Shown in pieces: positions 45,983 to 54,796 of a stretch of DNA of 64,000 bases. Numbering within the stretch: position 1 is the stretch's first letter; each line of letters begins with the position of its first letter. The position numbers were made by a program, and so were the translations under genes. The notes under the pieces were generated by a model. That model had not been told where the DNA came from, made no database searches, and was given only the letters and a program-made list of their open reading frames with translations. This DNA is from Bryobacterales bacterium (lineage in GTDB: Bacteria > Acidobacteriota > Terriglobia > Bryobacterales > Bryobacteraceae), in assembly GCA_020846745.1 (NCBI GenBank), contig JADLDI010000087.1, forward strand, positions 1-64,000, given 5' to 3'.

Positions 45983-47086
45983 ATGATGAAGTCAGCCATA
46001 CTTCTACTCCTTTCCACGCTCGCGCTCGGCGCTGCCGGACCCATCACCATTAACCTCTTGCCTCCCGGCCCCGGCAATCCACGCAACACCGAAGGCGACT
46101 TCGCCCAGCTCAAAGACGGCCGCCTGCTGTTCATCTACTCCAAGTTCTCCACCAGCGGTCCCGCCGATTCCGGTGCGGCGTCGCTTGCCGCCCGATACTC
46201 CTCCGACGCCGGCGTTACCTGGACCAAAGACGACCAGTTAGTTGTTTCGAACGAAGCCGGCCTGAACGTGATGTCGGTTTCGCTGTTGCGGCTCAACTCC
46301 GGAGAACTGGCGCTGTTCTACATGCGCAAGAACTCGATGCTCGATTGCCGCCCGTATCTGCGCATTTCGAAGAACGACGGCAAGACATGGAGCAAGGCGC
46401 GGCTCGCGCTGCCCGACCCTGGATACTACGTGCTGAATAACGACCGCGCTCATCAACTGAAATCCGGCCGGATCATTCTGCCCGTGGCGTTCCATAAGAA
46501 CGAAACGGCCGATCCGCACAAGTTCAACGGCCGTGGGGTGGCGATGTGCTACCTGTCGGACGACAAGGGCAAGACGTGGCGCCGGAGTAAGACCGTCCTC
46601 GAGAACCCCTCGCCCAACCCCGCCGGTCTTCAAGAGCCCGGCGTGGTCGATCTCAAGGACGGCCGGCTTCTGATGTACATGCGGACCGGCATGGGTACGC
46701 AGTATTTCTCGTATTCAAGCGACGGCGGCGACACCTGGACGCCGGTGGAAGCGTCCACACTACAGTCGCCTGTGAGCCCCGCCACTATCGAACGCATTCC
46801 ATCGACGGGCGACCTGTTTGCCGTCTGGAACGATCACTCCAACGTCAGCCCCGACATCAAGAACCGCAAGCGCACGCCTCTCACAGTGGCCATCTCCAAA
46901 GATGAAGGCAAGACATGGCAGCATGCGAAGAACATACAGACGGACCCCGAAGGCTGGTACTGCTACACGGCCGTGGAGTTCGTGAAAGACCGGGTACTGC
47001 TGGGATATAACGCGGGCGGTCCGGGGATCGGGCATCTCAGCCGGTCAGTCATTACTTACATCAATATCGGCTGGCTGTACGAGTAA
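45983..47086 (+). CDS. Secreted sialidase-like six-bladed propeller protein
   Basis: About 367 residues with a signal peptide (MKSAILLLLSTLALGAAG). Asp boxes: SSDAGVTW, SKNDGKTW, SDDKGKTW, SSDGGDTW and SKDEGKTW. Unlike its neighbour it lacks the YRIP start (TEGDFAQLKDGRLLFIY instead), so it belongs to the wider exo-sialidase/GH33-like group and its activity is less certain. It probably forms an operon with the sialidase before it and acts on the same glycan. Confidence 0.88.
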   Translation: MMKSAILLLLSTLALGAAGPITINLLPPGPGNPRNTEGDFAQLKDGRLLFIYSKFSTSGPADSGAASLAARYSSDAGVTWTKDDQLVVSNEAGLNVMSVSLLRLNSGELALFYMRKNSMLDCRPYLRISKNDGKTWSKARLALPDPGYYVLNNDRAHQLKSGRIILPVAFHKNETADPHKFNGRGVAMCYLSDDKGKTWRRSKTVLENPSPNPAGLQEPGVVDLKDGRLLMYMRTGMGTQYFSYSSDGGDTWTPVEASTLQSPVSPATIERIPSTGDLFAVWNDHSNVSPDIKNRKRTPLTVAISKDEGKTWQHAKNIQTDPEGWYCYTAVEFVKDRVLLGYNAGGPGIGHLSRSVITYINIGWLYE

Positions 47087-47093
47087 CCGCCTC

Positions 47094-48341
47094 TTACTCG
47101 TATCTGAGAGCGACCACCGGATCGAGCCGCGCCGCTTTCGATGCCGGCCAGATTCCGAAGAACAGCCCTATACCCACGCTCACGATCACGCCGAGCGCGG
47201 CTGCCCACAACGGAACCTCTGTCGGTAACGACGGGAACACAAAACGTGCAGCCATCGAGACACTCCAACCAAAGAGCATGCCGAGAAGTCCGCCGGCGGC
47301 AGTCAGGACCACCGCCTCAGTCAGGAACTGCACCACGATATCGAGCCGCCGCGCGCCTACAGCCTTCCTGATGCCGATTTCGCGCGTCCGTTCCGTCACG
47401 CTTACCAGCATGATGTTCATCACGCCGATACCGCCCACCAGCAACCCGATGGACGACAGCACCACCATTACCAGCGCCGTCACCGCCGTCACCTTCCGGA
47501 AATCCTCCACCATTTGCTCCGCGGTGGAGATAAAGAAGGTATCCGGCTTATCGTGCGGCACGCGCCGCTCCTGCCGCAGAACTCCGCGGACCTCGTCCTG
47601 TGCCTTGGCCAGTTGCCCGTCTTCGGCCACGACCACCAACATGTGTTCGGTCGCGTTCGGAAACACTTTGCGCATCGTGTAGTAAGGAATCAGTATGCGG
47701 TTGTCGTTGTCCCCGGGCATCGATGCGCTGGGCCGCTTCATGACGCCGATGACCTCAAACTGATGGCCATCCACCTCGATCCACTTGGCAATCGGATCGC
47801 CCGTCGAGAAGAGACCCTTATACGCATCCTCCCCGATTACCACCACCGGGAGCTTATGTTCGCTTTCCGCGGCGGTGAAAAAGCGGCCGTACAGCATCTC
47901 GGCCTGCCCGCTGCCGACAAAGGATTCTTCTGTCCCCGCAAAATCGATGTTGTATAAGTCATTCGCCTTGAAGCGGGCTTTGTGGATCATCTGCCAGTTC
48001 GCGAATAAATAAGGACTGACCAACTTCACCGATGGACACCGCTCGCGAATGGCACGAGCCTGCTCCAGCGTCAGCGGCTTTCGCACACGCTCTTCGGGCG
48101 ACAGGTTGCCCGTTCGAAAGCCGATCTTGAACTTGAACACGATCAGCGTGTTGGTCCCGAAACTGCGCAGGATGTTGGTGATGGCGCCGTCCAGTCCGGC
48201 AAGGATCGAGCCGACCCCGATGATGGCTCCGGTGCCGATCACCACTCCGAGGACGGTCAAGGCCGAGCGTAGCTTATGGCCGCGCAGAGTACCGAGCGCC
48301 AGGCCGACACCGTTCGGAAAACTCGATGGCAGCAATCCCAT
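47094..48341 (-). CDS. MacB-like ABC transporter permease
   Basis: 415 residues: N-terminal TM (LRSALTVLGVVIGTGAIIGVGS), a periplasmic MacB core domain, and a C-terminal FtsX domain with three TMs (GGIGVMNIMLVSVTERTREI and the conserved IGIRKAVGARR). MacB-type permeases move substrates across the envelope by mechanotransmission and need an ATPase and adaptor. Neither is in this window. It starts 8 bp after the other permease, the last gene of a five-gene operon. Confidence 0.92.
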   Translation of the reverse strand: MGLLPSSFPNGVGLALGTLRGHKLRSALTVLGVVIGTGAIIGVGSILAGLDGAITNILRSFGTNTLIVFKFKIGFRTGNLSPEERVRKPLTLEQARAIRERCPSVKLVSPYLFANWQMIHKARFKANDLYNIDFAGTEESFVGSGQAEMLYGRFFTAAESEHKLPVVVIGEDAYKGLFSTGDPIAKWIEVDGHQFEVIGVMKRPSASMPGDNDNRILIPYYTMRKVFPNATEHMLVVVAEDGQLAKAQDEVRGVLRQERRVPHDKPDTFFISTAEQMVEDFRKVTAVTALVMVVLSSIGLLVGGIGVMNIMLVSVTERTREIGIRKAVGARRLDIVVQFLTEAVVLTAAGGLLGMLFGWSVSMAARFVFPSLPTEVPLWAAALGVIVSVGIGLFFGIWPASKAARLDPVVALRYE

Positions 48342-48349
48342 AAGCGACC

Positions 48350-49600
48350 CTACCTTTCCGCCCGCAGGGCTTCAATCGGATCGAGCCGCGCCGCACGCGT
48401 GGCCGGATAAATACCGAAGAACAGGCCCACGATACTCGACAGGGCAACGCCCACGAACACGGCGCTGGTGGGCATGTTCATCGGCACCGGCGTGAATGTG
48501 CGCCCCAACCAGCCCAACAGGGCGGCAAGAATCACCCCGATCGCCCCACCCGAACCCGCCAGCGTCGCCGACTCGATCAGGAACTGATAGAGGATGTCGC
48601 GCCGGCGCGCCCCGACAGATTTCCTGATTCCAATCTCGTGGGTTCGCTCGGTCACCACAGCCAACATGATGTTCATGATGACTACGCCGCCCACCACCAT
48701 GAACACGCTAACAACCCCCATGGCGGTTGCCGCGATGGCACCGGTCAACTGTCCCCAGGCAGTGACCAGAGAATCGGACGAGACGATCATGAAATTATCG
48801 TCCTGGCCGGGCCGCAGGTGGCGGTACGCGCGGACCAGCATCCGGATCTCGTCCTGGGCCTGCATTAACACGCTCTGGCTTTTCGCCTGCGCCACGTAAT
48901 TCAGTCCTTCGCGCGAACCGTAGATCTTAAACGCCGTCTCGATGGGGATTATCACGTAGTTATCGAGGCTCTGCCCGAACACGCTGCCCTGCCGCTTCCC
49001 TACCCCGATCACGGTGAATGGGCGCCCGTCCACCTTCACGATTTTGCCAACCGCCTCTCCCTGCGGATAATACGCTTCTTTGAGGTCCGCCCCGATAAAC
49101 GCCACCATTGCCCGGCGCTGGTTCTCGCCATCGGCGAAAAACCGGCCTTCCACCGCCTGCACATTCGTGAGTGCCGCGACGTTGGGTGTAGCCCCCCGTA
49201 ACGATACCCCATCGATTTTATGTTCGGCGAAGGCGGTGTTCACCCGGCGGAAGTTCTGCATTCCGACACCTTGCACCAATTGCGCCTTTTCCTGCAGGAA
49301 CTCGTATTCCTCGCGCCGCAACTGGGGGTTCTTCTTATTCAGTTCCATGAACTTCTTCGGGTCCCAGTTGCCGATAAAGGCCATCCGCACCACCCGAAAG
49401 CCGTCGGCGCCCATATCCGACACATTCTGCGCGATGTACACGTCCATTCCGTGAATCACGCTCATGACGGCGATCAGAGTGGCAGTGGCGAGGATGATTC
49501 CTAAAAGGGTCAAGAAACTCCGCAACTTCGAGCTGCGCAGCGAGCCGAAAGCGACCCTCATCGCTTCGCCGAACGAAGCTCCACCAAACGACCGGACCAT
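48350..49600 (-). CDS. MacB-like ABC transporter permease
   Basis: 416 residues from the ATG at 49600. This gives the family start (FGEAMRVAFGSLRSSKLRSF) and leaves 49 bp after the peptidase gene. ATGs at 49690 and 49561 are possible alternatives. It carries the same MacB core and FtsX domains as its partner (GGVVIMNIMLAVVTERTHEI, IGIRKSVGARRRDIL). The two permeases likely form a heterodimer, since they lie side by side and differ in sequence. Confidence 0.9.
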   Translation of the reverse strand: MVRSFGGASFGEAMRVAFGSLRSSKLRSFLTLLGIILATATLIAVMSVIHGMDVYIAQNVSDMGADGFRVVRMAFIGNWDPKKFMELNKKNPQLRREEYEFLQEKAQLVQGVGMQNFRRVNTAFAEHKIDGVSLRGATPNVAALTNVQAVEGRFFADGENQRRAMVAFIGADLKEAYYPQGEAVGKIVKVDGRPFTVIGVGKRQGSVFGQSLDNYVIIPIETAFKIYGSREGLNYVAQAKSQSVLMQAQDEIRMLVRAYRHLRPGQDDNFMIVSSDSLVTAWGQLTGAIAATAMGVVSVFMVVGGVVIMNIMLAVVTERTHEIGIRKSVGARRRDILYQFLIESATLAGSGGAIGVILAALLGWLGRTFTPVPMNMPTSAVFVGVALSSIVGLFFGIYPATRAARLDPIEALRAER

Positions 49601-49649
49601 GGCTGAAGGTAGAGACGACGGCGCCACGCTGTTTGTTCCCTGATTCGTA

Positions 49650-51692
49650 CTAGACGATGGCAGTGAGTCCGGCCCGTTCGAGCAGCGCATTCAGTTCCGG
49701 GTCGCGACCCATGAAATCCCTGTATAACTCCGCCGGGTCGGCGGAGTTCCCGCGCGACAGGATGCAATCGCGAAAGCGGCGGCCGGTGGTTTCGTCGAAG
49801 ATGCCATGCTGCTGGAAGGCAGTAAACGCGTCCGCATCCAATACCTCAGCCCACTTATACGAGTAGTAACCAGCGGCATAGCCGATCGGCTGGGCAAACA
49901 AGTGGGTGAACGATGCAATCATGGCGTGCTCCGGCGGCAGGGGAGCCGGAGAGAACGACTGGAAGAGGCGGCGCGTATAGCTGACGACATCGCCATCCAC
50001 TTCGGGCCGGTAATCGCGATGTAAGGCCAGGTCGGTGAAGCCGAAGCTCAACTGGCGCATCTGCGCGTTGGCGGCGCGGAAGGTGCGGGCTCGGCGCATG
50101 CGCTGGTAAAGGTCGCCGGGGAGCGGGTCACCGGTCTCGTAGTGGCGGGCAAACAGGTCGAGCGAGGCGCGTTCCCAGCACCAGTTCTCCATGATCTGCG
50201 ACGGAAGTTCCACGAAATCCCAGGGGACGTTGGCGCCGGCGAGGCTGCGGACTTCGACGCGGGACAGCAGGTGATGGAGCAGGTGGCCGAACTCGTGGAA
50301 GATGGTTTCGACGTCGCGGTGGGACAAGAGGCTCGGTTTGCCTCCAGCAGGCGGCGTCAGGTTTCCGCACATGAGGCCGAGGTGCGGCTCAAACCCCTCC
50401 GGCGATGGACCACCGGTGATGAAGGCGTCCATCCAGGCGCCGCCGCGTTTGTCTTCGCGGGGGAACCAGTCGGCATAGAAACCGCCGAGGAACGTCCCAT
50501 CGTTGTCGTAGAGGTGATAGAACTTGACGTCGGGATGCCAGACAGGCACACCATGCTGTTCATCAACATGGATGCCGTACAGGCGGCTGACGAGTTGGAA
50601 CATGCCGCGGATGACTGCTTCGAGCGGGAAGTAGGGGCGGAGCATCTCCTCGTCGAAGTCGTACCGCGATTTGCGCAGCTTTTCGGAGTAATAGCTGACG
50701 TCCCAGGCGGCCAGCGGAGGGGCGTCGGGCCCTTCGAGTTCGCGGCGGAAGTCCTGCAGTTGTTGATTCTCGCGTTCGAAGAAGGGGGTGGTCTTCTGAC
50801 GAAGGCGGTCGAGAAACGCTTCGGCTTCAGCGCCTTTGTGCGCCATGCGGTCTTCCAGGACAAAGTCGGGGAAATCGGGATAACCGAGCAGATTGGCTTT
50901 CTTGTGACGCAGTTCCAGGATTCGCGGCAGCAGTTTGGTGTTGTCGTTGGGTTCGGAGGTGGCGCGGCTGTGGTAAGCGCGATAGACTTGCTCGCGGATG
51001 GAGGCATCGTCGAGATAGGTCAGCACCGCGACATAGCTGGGCTGTTGGAGCGTGAACCGCCATCCCTGCCGGCCTTTCGACTCGGCGCTTTCGCGCGCCA
51101 TCACCACGGCCGTCGGGGGCAGCCCGGCGAGTTGCCGTTCGTGGGTAACGGTCAACTCGAAGGCGGCGGTCGAGTCCACCACGTTCTGCGAGAACCTGGT
51201 GGTGAGCTGGGACAGCTCGATATCCATCTTCTCGAGTTCGGCCTTTTGATCGGGCGGGAGCGCGGCGCCGTGGCGGCGGAAGCCCTGGATGGTCTTGTCG
51301 AGATAACGTTTGCGAATGCCCGTGAGCGCGGCGGCTTCCGCTGTGGCCGAGAATGCCTGCAGGCGCCGCCATAAACCTTCGTGCAAGGGAATGCGCGAAT
51401 AGAAAGCGCTGGCGAGCGGTTCCACTGCGTTGTACGCGGCACGAAGTTGGGGCGTGGTAGCGACCGATTCCAGGTGCCGCACCACCGACACGGCGCGGTC
51501 AAGGGGTTCGGTCATACGGTCGATGGCTGCGAGCGTGTTCTCCCACGTGGGGGGCGCCGGATCGGACGCGATCTGGTCGAGACGGGCGGACGCTTGGTCG
51601 ATCAGCGACTGGATCGCCGGTTCGATATGTTCGGGACGAACGTGGTTGAACGCGATCGGGAAACCAATAGCAAGTAAGGGGTTATCGGGCAT
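49650..51692 (-). CDS. M3-family zinc oligopeptidase (OpdA/Dcp-like)
   Basis: 680 residues, the usual size for oligopeptidase A/dipeptidyl carboxypeptidase. The zinc site is FHEFGHLLHHLLS, with the downstream glutamate in VELPSQIMENWCWER. The N-terminal helical region (HIEPAIQSLIDQASARLDQI) matches the family. No signal peptide is present, so it likely cleaves short peptides in the cytoplasm. Its start overlaps the proC stop by 11 bp, so the genes are co-transcribed. Confidence 0.95.
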   Translation of the reverse strand: MPDNPLLAIGFPIAFNHVRPEHIEPAIQSLIDQASARLDQIASDPAPPTWENTLAAIDRMTEPLDRAVSVVRHLESVATTPQLRAAYNAVEPLASAFYSRIPLHEGLWRRLQAFSATAEAAALTGIRKRYLDKTIQGFRRHGAALPPDQKAELEKMDIELSQLTTRFSQNVVDSTAAFELTVTHERQLAGLPPTAVVMARESAESKGRQGWRFTLQQPSYVAVLTYLDDASIREQVYRAYHSRATSEPNDNTKLLPRILELRHKKANLLGYPDFPDFVLEDRMAHKGAEAEAFLDRLRQKTTPFFERENQQLQDFRRELEGPDAPPLAAWDVSYYSEKLRKSRYDFDEEMLRPYFPLEAVIRGMFQLVSRLYGIHVDEQHGVPVWHPDVKFYHLYDNDGTFLGGFYADWFPREDKRGGAWMDAFITGGPSPEGFEPHLGLMCGNLTPPAGGKPSLLSHRDVETIFHEFGHLLHHLLSRVEVRSLAGANVPWDFVELPSQIMENWCWERASLDLFARHYETGDPLPGDLYQRMRRARTFRAANAQMRQLSFGFTDLALHRDYRPEVDGDVVSYTRRLFQSFSPAPLPPEHAMIASFTHLFAQPIGYAAGYYSYKWAEVLDADAFTAFQQHGIFDETTGRRFRDCILSRGNSADPAELYRDFMGRDPELNALLERAGLTAIV

Positions 51693-52533
51693 TCGTTTGC
51701 TTCAATTTATCAACAAGTTTCTCGCCAAGGCTCCGGGAATGGCGGGTAGCGGTCTCGATGGCGGAGATGAGCATCGACCGCAGGCCATGGCGTTCCAGTT
51801 CATGCACGGCGCTGATCGTGACACCGCCGGGCGTGATCACCTGGTCTTTGAGGATGGCGGGGTGGAGCATGGTTTCGCGGACAAGCTTGGCGGCACCAAG
51901 GACGGTCTGCTCGGAAAGGCGGGTGGATACCTCATGCGAGAGGCCCATCTTGAGGCCTCCGTTAATGAGCGCCTCGATCACCATATAAATGTAGGCGGGA
52001 CCGGAACCGGAGAGCGCGGTGGCGGCGTGCATCTGGTCTTCGTCGATGAAGCAGACCACGCCGACGGCGCGGAAAATGGCCTCCACAATCGCACGCTGAT
52101 GGTCGGAGACGAGGTCATTATAGGCGATGCAGGTGGCGCCCTCACCCACGATGACGGGGATGTTCGGCATGGCGCGGAACAAAGGCATGCGGCGGCCGAT
52201 CTGGGCTTCGATTTCCGAGAGCGGGAATGCCGCAGCGACGGAGATGAGGATGCGATCTTCGCGGAGCCCCCAGCGCACCTCTTCCAGGACGGAAGGCAGA
52301 ATGGACGGTTTCACCGCGAGGATGACTACATCCGCGTTCTGCACCGCGGCCAAGTTCCCGCCGGCGGTGATGTGGACGTCGTAATTTCTGGCCAGATCGT
52401 CGGCGTGTTCCTGCGATTTGACGGTCGCAAAGACACAGTCCGGAGTGGTGACTCCGGCTTTCAAGATACCGCCCATCAGTGCGGAGCCGATGTTGCCCGC
52501 TCCGATGATGGCCACCCGTAAAGGTTGGTTCAT
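51682..52533 (-). CDS. proC: Pyrroline-5-carboxylate reductase
   Basis: 283 residues. The Rossmann motif is VAIIGAGNIGSALMGGIL, the family box is TALSGSGPAYIYMVIEALI, and the C-terminal HPAILKDQVITPGGVT is the proline-binding signature. It reduces pyrroline-5-carboxylate to proline with NADPH. The ATG overlaps the preceding stop as ATGA. Its place between a double methyltransferase and a peptidase is unusual; the peptidase could provide proline-family precursors, but that is speculation. Confidence 0.96.
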   Translation of the reverse strand: MNQPLRVAIIGAGNIGSALMGGILKAGVTTPDCVFATVKSQEHADDLARNYDVHITAGGNLAAVQNADVVILAVKPSILPSVLEEVRWGLREDRILISVAAAFPLSEIEAQIGRRMPLFRAMPNIPVIVGEGATCIAYNDLVSDHQRAIVEAIFRAVGVVCFIDEDQMHAATALSGSGPAYIYMVIEALINGGLKMGLSHEVSTRLSEQTVLGAAKLVRETMLHPAILKDQVITPGGVTISAVHELERHGLRSMLISAIETATRHSRSLGEKLVDKLKQTNAR

Positions 52534-54539
52534 GATTCTTTGGTGAATCCTTCCGGCAACTCGTACCCGGCGGGGATGCAGACGATGTCGGTGTTGCGGA
52601 AGCCGGCGCCGGGGTAGTTGAACTCGACCAGCCGGCCGTCGGCAAAGGCGAAGGCGTCGTAGATGATGTAGCCGGCGTCGAGCAAAGCCTGATTAAAGCG
52701 ACCCGAGGCATCGACGCCGTCGAACTCGAAGTCGACGGTGTTGAAGCGGCTGACGATGATTGGCTTTGTTTCGCGCACGATGCGTTCGATCCCCCGGAGC
52801 GCAAACGGCTCGTAACCTTCGATGTGCATTTTGACGAGGTGAATGGGGACGTCGAGCGGGATGAGGTCGTCGACGCGGCGGACCTGGACGGTGGCGGCCA
52901 AAGGCGCACTGTCCTGGGAGCGGATTTTGGAGCCGCCGAAGTTCGCCGGGTTCGCGTGGCGGTAGAGGTTGGCCTCCATGTTCTGGGCTCCGGCGGCGAA
53001 CGGGAAGGCGGTGATCACGTTTTCGAAGTGGTTTTCGCGGATGTTGCGCTCGAGGAGGCCGAAGGCTGTCGGGTCGGGTTCGAAGGCGAAGACGCGGCCG
53101 CCGGCGGGACCGACTTCACGCGCCATGCGGATGGCGTAGTGTCCGATGTTGGCTCCGAAGTCGAGGCAGTTCATGCCGGGTTTGAGCAGTCTGTAGATGG
53201 CGCGGGTGACCTCAGGCTCGAAGACATTGACGGCGATCGGGAAGCCGATAAAGGTGTCCTGGACACTAAAGAAGAAGCGGAACTTGTCCCACGACTCGGT
53301 CATTACGACGCAATCGGAACCGGGGCGTTCCCACTCGATGGCGTACTGGCGGCCCTGGAAGTCGGGCGAACGCATGATGTCGTGCAGCATACCGTCGATA
53401 CCGCGGTGGGGCGGGTTGGCGCGGAAGTGGTTGACCTCTTCGCGGGTGGGCCAGCGGTTGAGCAGGAGGCGATTGGCGAACAGGTAGTCGACGGAGGTAG
53501 GCTTGTCGACGTCGTTCGAATTGGCTTCGTTTTGCTGGATCAGGCTCTCCCATTCGGCGCGGTTGACGGAGCGGTCGAGCGGGTCGACGTAGGGGAGGGG
53601 CTTTTCGGCGAGGACGAAGATCTCATTGCGGAACTGGGGGAACTCGGTGAGCAGGTTGGCTCGCCAGCGGGGGAGACGGGTGTGGGGGCTGACGAAGCGT
53701 TCCTCGGGGAAGGAGTTATAGAGGATTTCGTACAGTTTAACGTCGGTAACGGCTCCGCCGGCGGCGTTGATGAGCGTTCGCAGGTCGCCTTCGGTGAAGT
53801 AGCGGACATGGCCGCGCCATTCGTGGAAGACCATGGCGGCCGTGCCCTCGACCGGTTCGTGAAGGAAGGGAGATTCGTTCAGGTAGTTGAGGAATCCACC
53901 AATCAGGAAGCCGTGATCCGTGGCGATGAGCAGGCGGCCGCCTTGTTTGAGGACCCGGAAGCACTCCCGGAGGATCTGGATGGGGTGGTAGAGGTGCTCG
54001 ATGACGTGGGCGAAGAGGATGAAGTCGACCGATTCATCGGGCAGTGGCAGGCTATCGGTCATGCCCGGCAGTGGGTCTTCTACCGCCACCTTGGGGTCGA
54101 GGTTGACGGGAATGGTCTCGATCCGGTACTGGGCGAGGGCTTCGAGTTCGGCTGGGTTCAGCTTCTGGTTGATGGTCCCGATGATGCGGCAGTCCTTCTT
54201 CAGGTAGTTGCGGATGGCTACGTCGATGGTGAAGGGGAAAGCGCCGAGATTGAGCAGGACGCCGTCGGACGAATTGGGCAGATAAGGCTCCATTGCCTGG
54301 AGCGTCAACCAGATCCGATGTGACTGGGCGACCAGGAAGGGAGTCTTCTCCTTGAACTGGGTGCGGTCGTCATGAACGACGTCGAACGGGAGGATAGGAG
54401 CGTGAACGGCGTAGTCGAGAAAATCCTGGGAGGGGAGGTTCAGCCAACTCAGCGACCGGTCGTGGACCGAAATGGTTGTCTGGTCGCCAAACACCTGGGC
54501 AAGCGGTGTTTGAGCGTAACGCGTTAGGAACGACGGCAC
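52530..54539 (-). CDS. Double methyltransferase: class I methyltransferase, DUF4214-like region, FkbM methyltransferase
   Basis: 669 residues starting at a GTG. Residues about 80-270 hold a type-11 SAM methyltransferase (LLNLGAFPFTIDVAIRNYL, FAHVIEHLYHPIQILREC, RVLKQGGRLLIATDHG). Residues about 345-400 resemble DUF4214 (DYLFANRLLLNRWPTREEV... DIMRSPDFQ). Residues about 440-640 are an FkbM methyltransferase (CLDFGANIGHYAIRMAREVG, VFAFEPDPTAFGLLERNI). FkbM domains usually methylate sugars or natural products. First gene of the five-gene operon. Substrates unknown. Confidence 0.88.
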   Translation of the reverse strand: MPSFLTRYAQTPLAQVFGDQTTISVHDRSLSWLNLPSQDFLDYAVHAPILPFDVVHDDRTQFKEKTPFLVAQSHRIWLTLQAMEPYLPNSSDGVLLNLGAFPFTIDVAIRNYLKKDCRIIGTINQKLNPAELEALAQYRIETIPVNLDPKVAVEDPLPGMTDSLPLPDESVDFILFAHVIEHLYHPIQILRECFRVLKQGGRLLIATDHGFLIGGFLNYLNESPFLHEPVEGTAAMVFHEWRGHVRYFTEGDLRTLINAAGGAVTDVKLYEILYNSFPEERFVSPHTRLPRWRANLLTEFPQFRNEIFVLAEKPLPYVDPLDRSVNRAEWESLIQQNEANSNDVDKPTSVDYLFANRLLLNRWPTREEVNHFRANPPHRGIDGMLHDIMRSPDFQGRQYAIEWERPGSDCVVMTESWDKFRFFFSVQDTFIGFPIAVNVFEPEVTRAIYRLLKPGMNCLDFGANIGHYAIRMAREVGPAGGRVFAFEPDPTAFGLLERNIRENHFENVITAFPFAAGAQNMEANLYRHANPANFGGSKIRSQDSAPLAATVQVRRVDDLIPLDVPIHLVKMHIEGYEPFALRGIERIVRETKPIIVSRFNTVDFEFDGVDASGRFNQALLDAGYIIYDAFAFADGRLVEFNYPGAGFRNTDIVCIPAGYELPEGFTKES

Positions 54540-54645
54540 AGGTTCTATTGCACCAAGGGGATGGGGTGCGGTGCAAGGCTAGTAAGAAGTCAGGGGAGGT
54601 GGAGCAGCGATTTGAGGGAGAATCGATCAGGGATCAGGGTGGGGA

Positions 54646-54780
54646 GTTCGTTTTGCAGATTGTTGATTTGGCGGGAGTTGTGGGCTGGAAGAGTGGGTGA
54701 GACACGGGGCGTAGGTAGTTACCGAGTTGGGGTTCGGCTTGATCGCCGGAACGGAACCAGTTCGTTTCGCAAAATGTTGA
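54646..54780. repeat. Two copies of the intergenic 21-mer
   Basis: 54646-54666 and 54760-54780 both match the 21-mer at 36272-36292; their core reads GTTCGTTTTGCAGA or GTTCGTTTCGCAAA. Both are in the 257-bp gap 54540-54796, which holds no gene I can support. On the minus strand they read CKTN and CETN within a non-coding frame. Confidence 0.65.
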
Positions 54781-54796
54781 ATCTGAAAGGCTTGTG

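Noticed and set aside
52824-54323. 499-codon open frame on the plus strand
   Set aside because: It is antisense to the double methyltransferase gene. Its composition (long runs of V, G, E, D) is typical of shadow frames in GC-rich DNA, and the minus frame has complete domain motifs.
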